Part shown: one piece after another, positions 1 through 6,570 of the stretch | How positions within the stretch are numbered: position 1 is the first letter of the stretch | How the letters are laid out: every line of letters begins with the position of its first letter | Assembly (NCBI GenBank): GCA_030633185.1 | Contig: DAOVTG010000118.1 | Span: forward strand, 1-7,683 | Source: Deltaproteobacteria bacterium | Lineage (GTDB): Bacteria; Desulfobacterota; Anaeroferrophillalia; Anaeroferrophillales; Tharpellaceae | Direction: 5' to 3' | Length of the DNA stretch: 7,683 bases | Program-made: the position numbers and the translations under genes | Notes under the pieces: generated by a model | Told to the model about the DNA's origin: nothing | Seen by the model: only the letters and a program-made list of their open reading frames with translations | Database searches by the model: none

Positions 1-13
1 CTCTACTCCTCGT

Positions 14-1612
14 CTACATCCCCCAAACCCCGATTTTTCGCGTTCCACAGATCTCGTCCCGTTGCCAGATCTTCTCCTCCCACGAAATTTTCGGATCGCG
101 GTTGAAAATGATCAAATATGCCTCCTGCGCGCCGAAACCGTCGGCATAGGCGGCGGTTTGTTCGAGTCCTTTGGCAATCAGGGTTTCCAATGCACCGTAA
201 CGAATTTTAAGCTCTATGACAATCCTCTGTACCGGGCCGAAAAAGCCCAGCTCTTCATCCAGCGGCCATTCGATGGCGAGATCGGTGCGTTTGCGAGCCA
301 GAGCATATTCGCGGTTAATCCGGCCGCCGCCATTGATAATTCGCTGGAGAAAAGCCTGCATCAACAACTGCGGGCCAGCTTCCTTGTACTGAAACTGCTC
401 GATCCAGCTTTTAGAGTGCTCGCGGAAAAACTGCTGAAAAGCCGTCAACAGTTTCGGCATATCCAGCCGCCTGTCCGGGGTGACAAACCAGCTTGTTTGC
501 TGGGTTATGCGGCTTTGCACCACCCAGATCAATTCGCGAGGGATAATTTCTCGATATATCCGGTTAGCGATGCGCAGCTGCGGACGCGAAACAATCAGAC
601 CCAGATCTTCAACATAGGATTGATCATCCGGCAAAACATTGATGATAGCCGCGTCACCTCCAGCCAAGATTGATGAGACCACCCGATATACACGCTCTTC
701 CCTGAGTTTATCAGCCAATTGGTCAAGATGGGTGGTACGGGAATTGATCAAACGCTCGCGCGCGGCGCGGTAGTGTTCCAGCGTTATCGGAACCGAACGG
801 TCACGCAGTGCGCGATCTTCCCAGGTCAGCTCATAGGCCAACGCATTGACCAGCCAGGGCTGACCGGCGGTATCTTCCCATAATTGGGGGAAAATCTCCG
901 CCACAAAAGTTTGCCCGGTGGCCTCAGTATGTTGTTGCCAGAGGGCATAAACTTCATCCTCGCTAAAGTTGTTGATAATCAGTGATTTGGATTTTATATT
1001 GAAGGCTGAACCACCGGTAATAATATCGCCGTTGCCCTGATGGATACGATAATCCTTGATGTCGCGCACCCCGCACAGAACTATCGACTGGGGAAACATC
1101 TTCGGCCGCTGGGCGTAGCCGGAACGAATCTGGCGCAAGAGCGAAATCAGCGTATCACCGACCAGTGCATCGACCTCGTCGAGAAACAAGACCACGGGCT
1201 TATCGCTGATCTCGGCCCAATGCGCCAGCAGTGCATGCAGACGGTTTCCCGCTCCAATCCGAAGTCCGCTTTCGTTATACCACTTTTCCAGTCTGGATTC
1301 TTGCAAATAAACCCTGGCGGCACCTGCAATCACATGACAAACCGTATCAATACCTGACTCAATATTATTCCGGGCAACCTGAGCCCCTTCGATATTGGCG
1401 TAGGCCGCATGGTAGGTATCACCCAGGTTCAACGCTTCCATCATTTCGAGCAGCGCCGAGGTCTTGCCGGTCTGGCGCGGGGCATGCAAAAGAAAATATT
1501 TCTGCGACGCAATCAACATCTGCACATCGTCCCAATCAAGACGTTCAAATGACGGAATACGATAGTGCAACTCCGGTTTGATGGGACCTGCTGTATTGAA
1601 AAATTTTTCCAT
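14..1612 (-). CDS. AAA-like P-loop ATPase with C-terminal PD-(D/E)XK nuclease-like domain
   Basis: 532-residue cytoplasmic protein, apparently complete. Seen: Walker A APRQTGKTS (residues 44-52), Walker B VVLFLDEVD (140-148, with D145 and E146), and a strand followed by CGVRD (180-184) that could be a sensor region. Near the C-terminus E435, RTDLAIEW with D444, IELK with E467 and K469, and the helix GLEQTAAYAD (Q485, Y489) match the D-ExK-Q layout of the PD-(D/E)XK superfamily. From memory this is a recognisable family of 'ATP-binding proteins' of about 500-530 residues (AAA-like N-terminus, nuclease-like C-terminus) found sporadically in distant phyla; its biological role is not established. 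It follows the HoxU-type gene by 41 bases with no terminator between, so it may be read through from the operon. Start: ATG, preceded by GGAG at a rather long 12-base distance. A defence or mobile-element role is possible but unproven. Confidence 0.92.
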   Translation of the reverse strand: MEKFFNTAGPIKPELHYRIPSFERLDWDDVQMLIASQKYFLLHAPRQTGKTSALLEMMEALNLGDTYHAAYANIEGAQVARNNIESGIDTVCHVIAGAARVYLQESRLEKWYNESGLRIGAGNRLHALLAHWAEISDKPVVLFLDEVDALVGDTLISLLRQIRSGYAQRPKMFPQSIVLCGVRDIKDYRIHQGNGDIITGGSAFNIKSKSLIINNFSEDEVYALWQQHTEATGQTFVAEIFPQLWEDTAGQPWLVNALAYELTWEDRALRDRSVPITLEHYRAARERLINSRTTHLDQLADKLREERVYRVVSSILAGGDAAIINVLPDDQSYVEDLGLIVSRPQLRIANRIYREIIPRELIWVVQSRITQQTSWFVTPDRRLDMPKLLTAFQQFFREHSKSWIEQFQYKEAGPQLLMQAFLQRIINGGGRINREYALARKRTDLAIEWPLDEELGFFGPVQRIVIELKIRYGALETLIAKGLEQTAAYADGFGAQEAYLIIFNRDPKISWEEKIWQRDEICGTRKIGVWGM

Positions 1613-1653
1613 AATTTACCACAACTCCAGAATCAACGATATTCAGTCATCCT

Positions 1654-2373
1654 TCATCCTTGGCCCCCCTTGTGCTTTTGAGCAGATTTCATCTCCAGCT
1701 CGGCGACAAAACTTGTCCACTTGACTTTACTACTTAGAGCGCCAACCGGACAAACCTCGGTACAAGCCAGACAGGTTTCACAATCATGGCTCGCGGGATC
1801 CGAATCACTGCTGAAAAAAGAGACAATAGTGTCCATCCCGCGATTAGCAAAATCAAGCTTATAACCTTTTTCAAGTTGCCCGCAGACATGTACGCAACGA
1901 CCGCAAAGAACACATTTTTTAGGTTCATAGACGAGAAATGGGTGATTATCAACCAGTTCAGGATATTCACGATCGATATGCCGCAGACGCTTAGTTTTAA
2001 GGGGTTGGTGAAGAAATTTAGCAATCTTCTGCAACTCACAACCGTGGTTGGCAATACAGGTACGACAACTGCCGTCATTGGTCGAAACTAACAGGCGAAA
2101 GGCCAACTGGCGGAGCTTAAGAATCTCCTCACTATCGGTTGTGACTACCATCCCCGCAAAAATCCGGTAGCGGCAGGAAGCCACCGGGACCGCTTCGCCT
2201 TCGATATCCACAAGACAGAGACGACAGGAAGCCGGAGGATCATCCATACCTTCTAAAAAACAGAGATTGGGGATATAGATATCATTTTCCAGGCAGGCCG
2301 GCAAAAGATAAGAGCCGACCGGAGCCGTAATTTTTTGATCATCAACCGTTATCGTAACCAGATTATCACTCAT
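1654..2373 (-). CDS. HoxU/NuoG-N-type iron-sulfur subunit (2Fe-2S plus 4Fe-4S) of an NADH-oxidising complex
   Basis: 239-residue electron-transfer subunit, the size of HoxU and equal to the N-terminal cluster region of NuoG or HydA with no catalytic domain attached. A plant-type [2Fe-2S] domain has ligands C38, C50, C53 and C67 (PNLC, SCRLC, VASC). Next comes the His-Cys cluster segment CRTCIANHGCELQ (C103, C106, C112); here the usual histidine four positions before the first Cys is N99. Two [4Fe-4S] motifs follow: CVLCGRCVHVC (C154, C157, C160, C164) and CETCLACTEVCPVG (C198, C201, C204, C208). It would carry electrons from the NuoF-like flavoprotein to an unknown partner. It is the last redox gene of the operon, 44 bases after the NuoF-like stop, and that gap is filled by a triplicated ribosome-binding-site repeat. 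Known relatives work in NAD-linked hydrogenases, formate dehydrogenases and class II benzoyl-CoA reductase (BamI); the sequence alone does not choose between them. Confidence 0.94.
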   Translation of the reverse strand: MSDNLVTITVDDQKITAPVGSYLLPACLENDIYIPNLCFLEGMDDPPASCRLCLVDIEGEAVPVASCRYRIFAGMVVTTDSEEILKLRQLAFRLLVSTNDGSCRTCIANHGCELQKIAKFLHQPLKTKRLRHIDREYPELVDNHPFLVYEPKKCVLCGRCVHVCGQLEKGYKLDFANRGMDTIVSFFSSDSDPASHDCETCLACTEVCPVGALSSKVKWTSFVAELEMKSAQKHKGGQG

Positions 2374-2417
2374 TATTTATCACTTCCTTATTTATCACTT
2401 CCTTATTTATCACTTCC
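2373..2417 (-). repeat. Three perfect tandem copies of a 15-base unit carrying a Shine-Dalgarno sequence
   Basis: Read on the minus strand the unit is GGAAGTGATAAATAA, repeated exactly at 2417-2403, 2402-2388 and 2387-2373. It begins directly after the TAA stop (2420-2418) of the NuoF-like gene, and the last base of the third copy is the A of the ATG of the HoxU-type gene. Each copy offers GGAA(G) followed by an A/T-rich spacer, so the ribosome-binding site is effectively tripled. Without two of the copies the intergenic gap would be 14 bases, normal for an operon. Each unit also brings an in-frame TAA. The array looks like slippage or unequal recombination at a junction. Confidence 0.95.
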
Positions 2418-4376
2418 TTATTTACTCTCTTCTTTCTCTTTTTCCGTATCCGGCAGCGGCTCAACCCCCTGGTCGGGAATCATTTCCGGGGGCGAAACCC
2501 GCCGTACGGCATCGTATTCAGGAGGACAAGCATAAACACACTCCCCACACTTGACACATTTTTCCTGATCGATCGCTTTTTTGCGATTACTTGTCGTAAA
2601 AATCGCATCGGTCGGACAGCAGGCGACACAGGCATCACAACCCCGAGCACACGGTTCAAGATCTATGTAGAAGGCGATCAAAGGACGACACATTTTGGCC
2701 GGACATCGTTTTTCCTCAATATGCGCGATATACTCATCGCGAAAAAAACGCAAGGTCGTCAACACCGGATTGGGAGCGGTCTTACCCAAACTGCAGAGAG
2801 ACCCCTTAATTACGGCCTCACTGATCTCTTCAAGATCGGTCAACTCCTCCATTTTACCCTCGCCAATCGTGATCGAGTGCAAAATATCACGCAAGTGACG
2901 GGTACCAATGCGGCAGAAGGTACAGTTACCACACGATTCACCTTGGGTAAAGTCGGTAAAATAGCGAGCCACCTCGACCATGCAGGTATCCTCGTTCATA
3001 ACCACCAGACCGCCAGAGCCCATCATCGCGCCAACCGTTTTTAAGGAGTCAAAATCGATCACCGTCTCCATAAGAGAAGCCGGCAGACAACCTCCCGAAG
3101 GACCACCGATCTGAACCGCTTTGAGCTCTTTACCATCTTTGATTCCACCACAGACATCAACGACCAAGTGTTCCAGGGTGACCCCCATGGGGACTTCAAC
3201 CAGACCCGGATATTCAACCTCACCAACAACCGAAAAAATTGCGGTTCCGGGACTCTCTTCGGTACCGATAGAACGAAACCACTGATGACCATGACGGATT
3301 ATCGTCGGTACCGTAGAGAGGGTTTTAACATTATTGATAACTGTCGGCAGACCATCAAGACCAGCCACCGCCGGATATGGCGGCCGCGGCTGCGGCATGC
3401 CCCGGTTACCGACCAAAGATTCGATCAAAGCGGTCTCTTCGCCACAAACAAAAGCACCGGAACCTTTAAAGACCGAAACCTCAAGCGAAAAGCCGCTGCC
3501 CAGAATATTCGCCCCGAGAAGATTTTTTCCCCGGGCTTGAACAATGGCTCTCTCCATAATTTCAACCGCCAGCGGATATTCGGCCCGAATATAGAGCAAG
3601 GCCCGCTCGGCCCCGACCGCCAAGGCCGCCAGAGCCAAACCTTCAAGTACCTGATGCGGATTACTTTCGAGCAGGGTTCGATCCATGTAGGCTCCGGGAT
3701 CACCCTCATCGCCATTGCAGATAACCAGTTTAGGCGTTTTCTCAACCTTCCGAGCAATCTCCCATTTCCGACCGGCCGGGAAACCGGCCCCGCCCCGGCC
3801 CCGCAGGTTGGCCGACTTAACCTCTTCAAGCACCCACTCTCCTCCTTTTTCGAGCCCTTGAGCCAAAGAGAGATAACCGCCAACCGCCAAATAATGGTCT
3901 ATCTCATCAGGATCAATCAGACCACAATGCTCCATCACGACCCGGTTTTCATAAAGGTAACGCGGATAATCCATCAGCGTCGGAAAATTTTCATCGGTTT
4001 CCAGAGCCCCAATCAGATATTCATAACAAGGATCACTGCCATCTTTAAGAAAGGAACGAACTAAAATTCCGGCCTCACCAGCCCCGATTTTTTGATAGAG
4101 CAGTGCTGGAAAACCGGGATTTTGAATAATCACCAGAGGTTCGGCGTAACAGTGGCCCAGACAACCAACCTTTTCGATCCGCGCCTCAATCCCGTTATCT
4201 TTTAGAACCTCTTCAAAACCGGCAATCGTCTCCAGAGCCCCAGCCGCCCGACCACAGGTGGCGCAACCGACATAGATCACCGGCACCGGCGACTCCTTTA
4301 GCTCTTTAACCCGCTCCCGAGCCCGCTCGGCATGCACCAGCAGGTGCTCTTTAGGACTATTCGCTAGTTGCGTCAT
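2418..4376 (-). CDS. nuoF: NuoF-like FMN/NADH-binding flavoprotein with N-terminal thioredoxin-like 2Fe-2S and C-terminal 2[4Fe-4S] domains (HydB/BamH type)
   Basis: 652-residue NADH-oxidising subunit; the symbol is at family level only. Domains in order: a thioredoxin-like [2Fe-2S] domain (C38, C41, C72, C76); the NuoF core with FMN loop GRGGAGFPAGRKW (193-205), nucleotide loop CNGDEGDPGAYMDR (220-233), CGEET (311-315) and NN at 348-349; the N3-type [4Fe-4S] site ESCGNCTFC plus SLCSLG (C482, C485, C488, C528); then H552 and CPAKMC (C558, C563) leading into a double [4Fe-4S] ferredoxin domain (C576, C580, C583, C587; C607, C610, C613, C617). This three-part build is that of HydB/HoxF/BamH-type proteins, not of the roughly 440-residue Complex I NuoF. 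I start at the ATG at 4376, which has GGGAGCAGG six bases before it and overlaps the NuoE-like gene by 20 bases; a TTG at 4418 would add 14 residues. Oddities: C-x3-C in the first ferredoxin motif and substitutions in usually fixed positions (V322, Q329, K351). Confidence 0.96.
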   Translation of the reverse strand: MTQLANSPKEHLLVHAERARERVKELKESPVPVIYVGCATCGRAAGALETIAGFEEVLKDNGIEARIEKVGCLGHCYAEPLVIIQNPGFPALLYQKIGAGEAGILVRSFLKDGSDPCYEYLIGALETDENFPTLMDYPRYLYENRVVMEHCGLIDPDEIDHYLAVGGYLSLAQGLEKGGEWVLEEVKSANLRGRGGAGFPAGRKWEIARKVEKTPKLVICNGDEGDPGAYMDRTLLESNPHQVLEGLALAALAVGAERALLYIRAEYPLAVEIMERAIVQARGKNLLGANILGSGFSLEVSVFKGSGAFVCGEETALIESLVGNRGMPQPRPPYPAVAGLDGLPTVINNVKTLSTVPTIIRHGHQWFRSIGTEESPGTAIFSVVGEVEYPGLVEVPMGVTLEHLVVDVCGGIKDGKELKAVQIGGPSGGCLPASLMETVIDFDSLKTVGAMMGSGGLVVMNEDTCMVEVARYFTDFTQGESCGNCTFCRIGTRHLRDILHSITIGEGKMEELTDLEEISEAVIKGSLCSLGKTAPNPVLTTLRFFRDEYIAHIEEKRCPAKMCRPLIAFYIDLEPCARGCDACVACCPTDAIFTTSNRKKAIDQEKCVKCGECVYACPPEYDAVRRVSPPEMIPDQGVEPLPDTEKEKEESK

Positions 4377-4929
4377 TTTTTGCCTGCTCCCGCGCTGCCA
4401 TCTCGTTGCGCACTTCAATCTCGGTTATTATTCCTTCAACTTTACTCGGGGTTACATAAGCTTCGACCTTTTCGCCGACAACCACGGCCGGGGCCAAAGC
4501 GCAACATCCGATACAGGCAACCCGCTCCAAACTGTATTCCCGATCGTCTGAGGTCTCGCCGACTTTGATCTGCAGACGCCGTTCAAAGTTTTCCAGAAGA
4601 ATTTCGCCGCCCTTGACATGGCAGGCCGTGCCTAAACAGACCTTGATCGGATTACGGCCCGGAGGATTGAAACGAAACTGGTTATAAAAAGTCGCAATGC
4701 CGTAAACTTTCCCGATAGTCGTCTGCACATGATCAGCGACCATATCCAAAGCCAGCCGAGGCAAATAACCATGTTTTCCCTGAATCTCCTGCAAGATTGG
4801 AATAAGCTGGGAAACCTCATGTGAAAAAGCTGGCAGCTCATCAACGACGGCCTGCAATATCTGATATTCCTCTTCATCGACAGCCGCCCGCTCAGTCTCA
4901 TTCAGAGCGGCCAGTAATTGATCCAACAT
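4357..4929 (-). CDS. nuoE: NuoE-like thioredoxin-fold [2Fe-2S] subunit (HydC/HoxE/BamG type)
   Basis: 190-residue cytoplasmic subunit, the usual partner of a NuoF-like flavoprotein; the symbol is at family level. Seen: an N-terminal helical part with GKHGYLP (51-57), the family block KVYGIATFYNQF (74-85), and a thioredoxin-like C-terminal domain with [2Fe-2S] ligands C98 and C103 in CLGTACHVKG, then C139 and C143 in CIGCCALAP. This is the C-x4-C ... C-x3-C pattern of NuoE, HoxE and HydC. The N-terminus is about 20-25 residues longer than common 160-170-residue relatives. Start: ATG at 4929, with GAGGAG 11 bases upstream. It lies 48 bases after the cysteine-rich gene and overlaps the NuoF-like start by 20 bases, which implies coupled expression. 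In the complex its cluster accepts an electron from FMN; in bifurcating relatives it belongs to the flavin core. Confidence 0.96.
   Translation of the reverse strand: MLDQLLAALNETERAAVDEEEYQILQAVVDELPAFSHEVSQLIPILQEIQGKHGYLPRLALDMVADHVQTTIGKVYGIATFYNQFRFNPPGRNPIKVCLGTACHVKGGEILLENFERRLQIKVGETSDDREYSLERVACIGCCALAPAVVVGEKVEAYVTPSKVEGIITEIEVRNEMAAREQAKNDATSE
4383..4391 (-). promoter_or_regulatory. Ribosome-binding site inside the NuoE-like gene that supports the ATG start of the NuoF-like gene
   Basis: On the minus strand GGGAGCAGG ends six bases before ATG at 4376-4374. It lies within the last codons of the NuoE-like gene, so translation of the two subunits is probably coupled. The alternative TTG start at 4418 has only AAGGA about 13 bases away, so the ATG is preferred. 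Confidence 0.6.
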
Positions 4930-4977
4930 CTTCTCTTTTTCTCCTCATCCGGCATAGCACCGGGAACTGTAACTATA

Positions 4978-5652
4978 TCAATCACTAAAAAGACTATATA
5001 GCGATTGAGATTGCCGTTCGGCGAGAAACGCCCGGCACCTCTCTTTCAACGCCTGCAATCTCCGGCGAAATAACTCAAGGTCTCGCTCAACCTCATCCCG
5101 ATCGTCGTAACTGATTATCGCCAAACTTCTATAGATAAATAAAAAATCATGCTCCGGGCCGACCAAACAATCATCTCCGGCACAAACTACAAGGAGATCG
5201 CTGCGCATCGGCGGGCAGATAAAGTCAATACAAAGAGGCCCTTTCAAATCTCCCAGAAGACAACCTTGTTCAGCAAAATAGCAACAATGAGCCCCTTTAA
5301 CCAAGGCCCCATCTCGATGCCGACGAAAACTATAGGATCCTCCACCAGCCCCTGACAACGGCAGCAGTTTCTGCTGCCGCTCACTTTGCAAGCCAATAAC
5401 AATCTCAGGTGCAAGATAAGCACGTTCCGGTTTCTCCCCCTCGAGGCGGAAGATATCTCCGGCCCCACGATGACAACAACCGGGGTAGACCCCCTCAAGC
5501 AGATCAATCGATTCTTCAACCGCCTCAGGTAAGCGCCCGATCACCTGCCGACAATTGCGGCAATAGTCCCCTAGGTAAATGGAGAAAAAAGGATTGAGAT
5601 AGCTGACCAGCTCTTTATAAGCAGCCAAACGCCACTCACTATTTACCGACAA
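4978..5652 (-). CDS. Cysteine-rich protein with YkgJ/CxxCxxCC-like motifs, first gene of the redox operon
   Basis: 224 residues with 12 cysteines, no signal peptide and no membrane span. Seen: CRNC (31-34), GCCHRG (58-63), and HCCYFAEQGCLLGDLKGPLCIDFIC (cysteines 123, 124, 131, 141, 146), then C157 and C162; the C-terminus (185-215) is charged and helical. The run 'CC-x-F ... GC-x-L ... P-x-C ... F-x-C' resembles the putative zinc- or iron-chelating CxxCxxCC (YkgJ, PF03692-like) family, but the N-terminal motifs are arranged differently, so the assignment is tentative. The start is TTG, chosen because a strong AAGGAGG lies 11 bases before it and an in-frame TAA lies just upstream. It leads the operon for the NuoE/NuoF/HoxU-like subunits, which suggests a link to iron-sulfur or metal handling; that is inference. 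Function unknown. Confidence 0.83.
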   Translation of the reverse strand: MSVNSEWRLAAYKELVSYLNPFFSIYLGDYCRNCRQVIGRLPEAVEESIDLLEGVYPGCCHRGAGDIFRLEGEKPERAYLAPEIVIGLQSERQQKLLPLSGAGGGSYSFRRHRDGALVKGAHCCYFAEQGCLLGDLKGPLCIDFICPPMRSDLLVVCAGDDCLVGPEHDFLFIYRSLAIISYDDRDEVERDLELFRRRLQALKERCRAFLAERQSQSLYSLFSD

Positions 5653-5663
5653 AAAGAATTATT

Positions 5664-5670
5664 CCTCCTT
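5664..5670 (-). promoter_or_regulatory. Strong ribosome-binding site fixing a TTG start
   Basis: On the minus strand AAGGAGG ends 11 bases before TTG at 5652. An in-frame TAA lies between the two, and no ATG or GTG is in frame nearby, so TTG is the only sensible start for the cysteine-rich gene. Confidence 0.7.
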
Positions 5671-5704
5671 TCAAGATCATGCGATAATTCATATTTGCCG
5701 ATAC

Positions 5705-5733
5705 CTGCTAACCGACCGTCGAACGTTTGTCAA
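5705..5733 (-). promoter_or_regulatory. Candidate promoter for the minus-strand redox operon
   Basis: On the minus strand a perfect TTGACA (complement of 5728-5733) is followed after 17 bases by TAGCAG (complement of 5705-5710). The -35 box is ideal and the -10 box poor (3 of 6), so an activator might be needed if this is the promoter. It lies about 50 bases upstream of the TTG start, in the only sizeable gap before the operon. Confidence 0.35.
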
Positions 5734-5792
5734 GATTTTTATGAAAAAACGTATACAATCGACAGGCCGGCAAACCTAAACAAAATTATTAC

Positions 5793-5820
5793 TTGATATT
5801 TACATTCTAAACAGTATATG
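5793..5820 (+). promoter_or_regulatory. Candidate promoter for the XRE-cupin regulator gene
   Basis: TTGATA (5793-5798) and TATATG (5815-5820) are separated by 16 bases, in an A/T-rich stretch of the divergent region. This would leave a leader of about 75-80 bases before the ATG at 5905. The match is moderate: 5 of 6 bases at -35 and 4 of 6 at -10. Confidence 0.38.
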
Positions 5821-5832
5821 GTATAGCCATCT

Positions 5833-5867
5833 AACTTGGTAACCCATTTAACGTAAGCTGGCAAGTT
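5833..5867. promoter_or_regulatory. Small inverted repeat downstream of the candidate XRE-cupin promoter
   Basis: AACTTG (5833-5838) and CAAGTT (5862-5867) form inverted half-sites separated by 23 bases, between the candidate promoter and the start codon. They could be an operator for self-regulation by the XRE protein or a weak leader hairpin. Six-base arms are short enough to occur by chance. Confidence 0.2.
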
Positions 5868-5904
5868 CCGCGAAAAACCCAATGACATTCAGGAGTACGC
5901 TGCG

Positions 5905-6564
5905 ATGATTAAGATTGAAAAACGCAATGAATATTACGAAAAATACCTGACCGACCTGGCTGACCATATGGATAAGCCCCAAGAGCAGTCAGAACCAATT
6001 CACGTTGGTGAAAAAATCAAATATATGCGAGAAACCCAAGGTTTATCCCTGGCCGATCTCGCCCAGAAAACCGGTTTTGATATCACCATGCTGGAAAATA
6101 TTGAACAGGAAAAAATCACTCCGCCGCTGGGCACCATGATCCGTCTCTCACGCGCCCTGAACACGGTAATGAGCTCCCTTTTTTCCGACCAGGAAGAGAA
6201 GAATAACTACAGCGTTCTGCGGGTCAGTGACCAGAAAACCGCCCCTCTGCCCTCGGGCCGGGCCAGCTACCACAGCTACATACCTCTGGCGGCTGACCTT
6301 AAAGATCGCCATATGGACGCCTTCATCGTCAAATTAAACCCGGAAAAGGCCAAGGATGTGGTTCCTTCGGTTCATGACGGAGAAGAACTCATCTACGTCA
6401 TTGATGGTGAAGTCAAAATTGTGGTTGAAGATAACTTGGAGATTCTCTCATTAGGTGACGCCCTCTATCTTAAATCGACCACCCCTCATGTGGTTGTCAC
6501 CAACACCGATAAACCGGCTCTTATTTTAGCGGTTATGTACAGCGGGCACGAGGCAGTCTCATAG
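5905..6564 (+). CDS. XRE-family transcriptional regulator with C-terminal cupin sensor domain
   Basis: 219-residue DNA-binding regulator. After a charged 30-residue N-terminal tail, residues 34-92 form an XRE/HTH_3 helix-turn-helix (GEKIKYMRETQGLSLADLAQ, then TMLENIEQEKITPPLGTMIR). Residues 120-215 form a cupin_2 barrel: H157, E160, E161 and G168 in HDGEELIYVIDGEV, and H195 after GDALYLKSTTP in the second motif. The cupin would bind a metal or small-molecule ligand, as in other HTH-cupin regulators; the ligand cannot be read from the sequence. Start: ATG with AGGAG nine bases upstream. It is divergent from the redox operon and six bases before the second cysteine-rich gene, so it is well placed to control both directions. 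In other anaerobes this regulator type often sits beside acyl-CoA ligase genes (from memory); none is seen here. Confidence 0.95.
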   Translation: MIKIEKRNEYYEKYLTDLADHMDKPQEQSEPIHVGEKIKYMRETQGLSLADLAQKTGFDITMLENIEQEKITPPLGTMIRLSRALNTVMSSLFSDQEEKNNYSVLRVSDQKTAPLPSGRASYHSYIPLAADLKDRHMDAFIVKLNPEKAKDVVPSVHDGEELIYVIDGEVKIVVEDNLEILSLGDALYLKSTTPHVVVTNTDKPALILAVMYSGHEAVS

Positions 6565-6570
6565 ACTTAT

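Noticed and set aside
62..673. 203-residue open frame on the plus strand
   Set aside because: It lies wholly opposite the ATPase-nuclease gene, whose Walker and ExK motifs prove the minus-strand reading; the plus-strand protein shows no recognisable domain.
1654..2373. HoxU-type gene as a broken NuoG or HydA
   Set aside because: Its length matches natural HoxU-type subunits and it ends cleanly after the second [4Fe-4S] motif; the 41 bases that follow are too short to hold remains of a catalytic domain.
2373..2417. Small frame through the 15-base repeats reading V-I-N-K-E repeatedly
   Set aside because: It is a by-product of the repeat length being a multiple of three; it is out of frame with both neighbours and ends within a few codons of the HoxU-type start.
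2373..2417. CRISPR-like array
   Set aside because: Units are directly adjacent with no spacers and only 15 bases long.
2335..2535. Plus-strand frame with a YLSLP repeat
   Set aside because: The repeat is only the opposite strand of the triplicated ribosome-binding-site unit and spans the ends of two real genes.
3168..4064. 298-residue open frame on the plus strand
   Set aside because: It is the antisense of the NuoF-like gene, which is fully supported by FMN, NADH and cluster motifs; the predicted protein is of odd composition with no domain.
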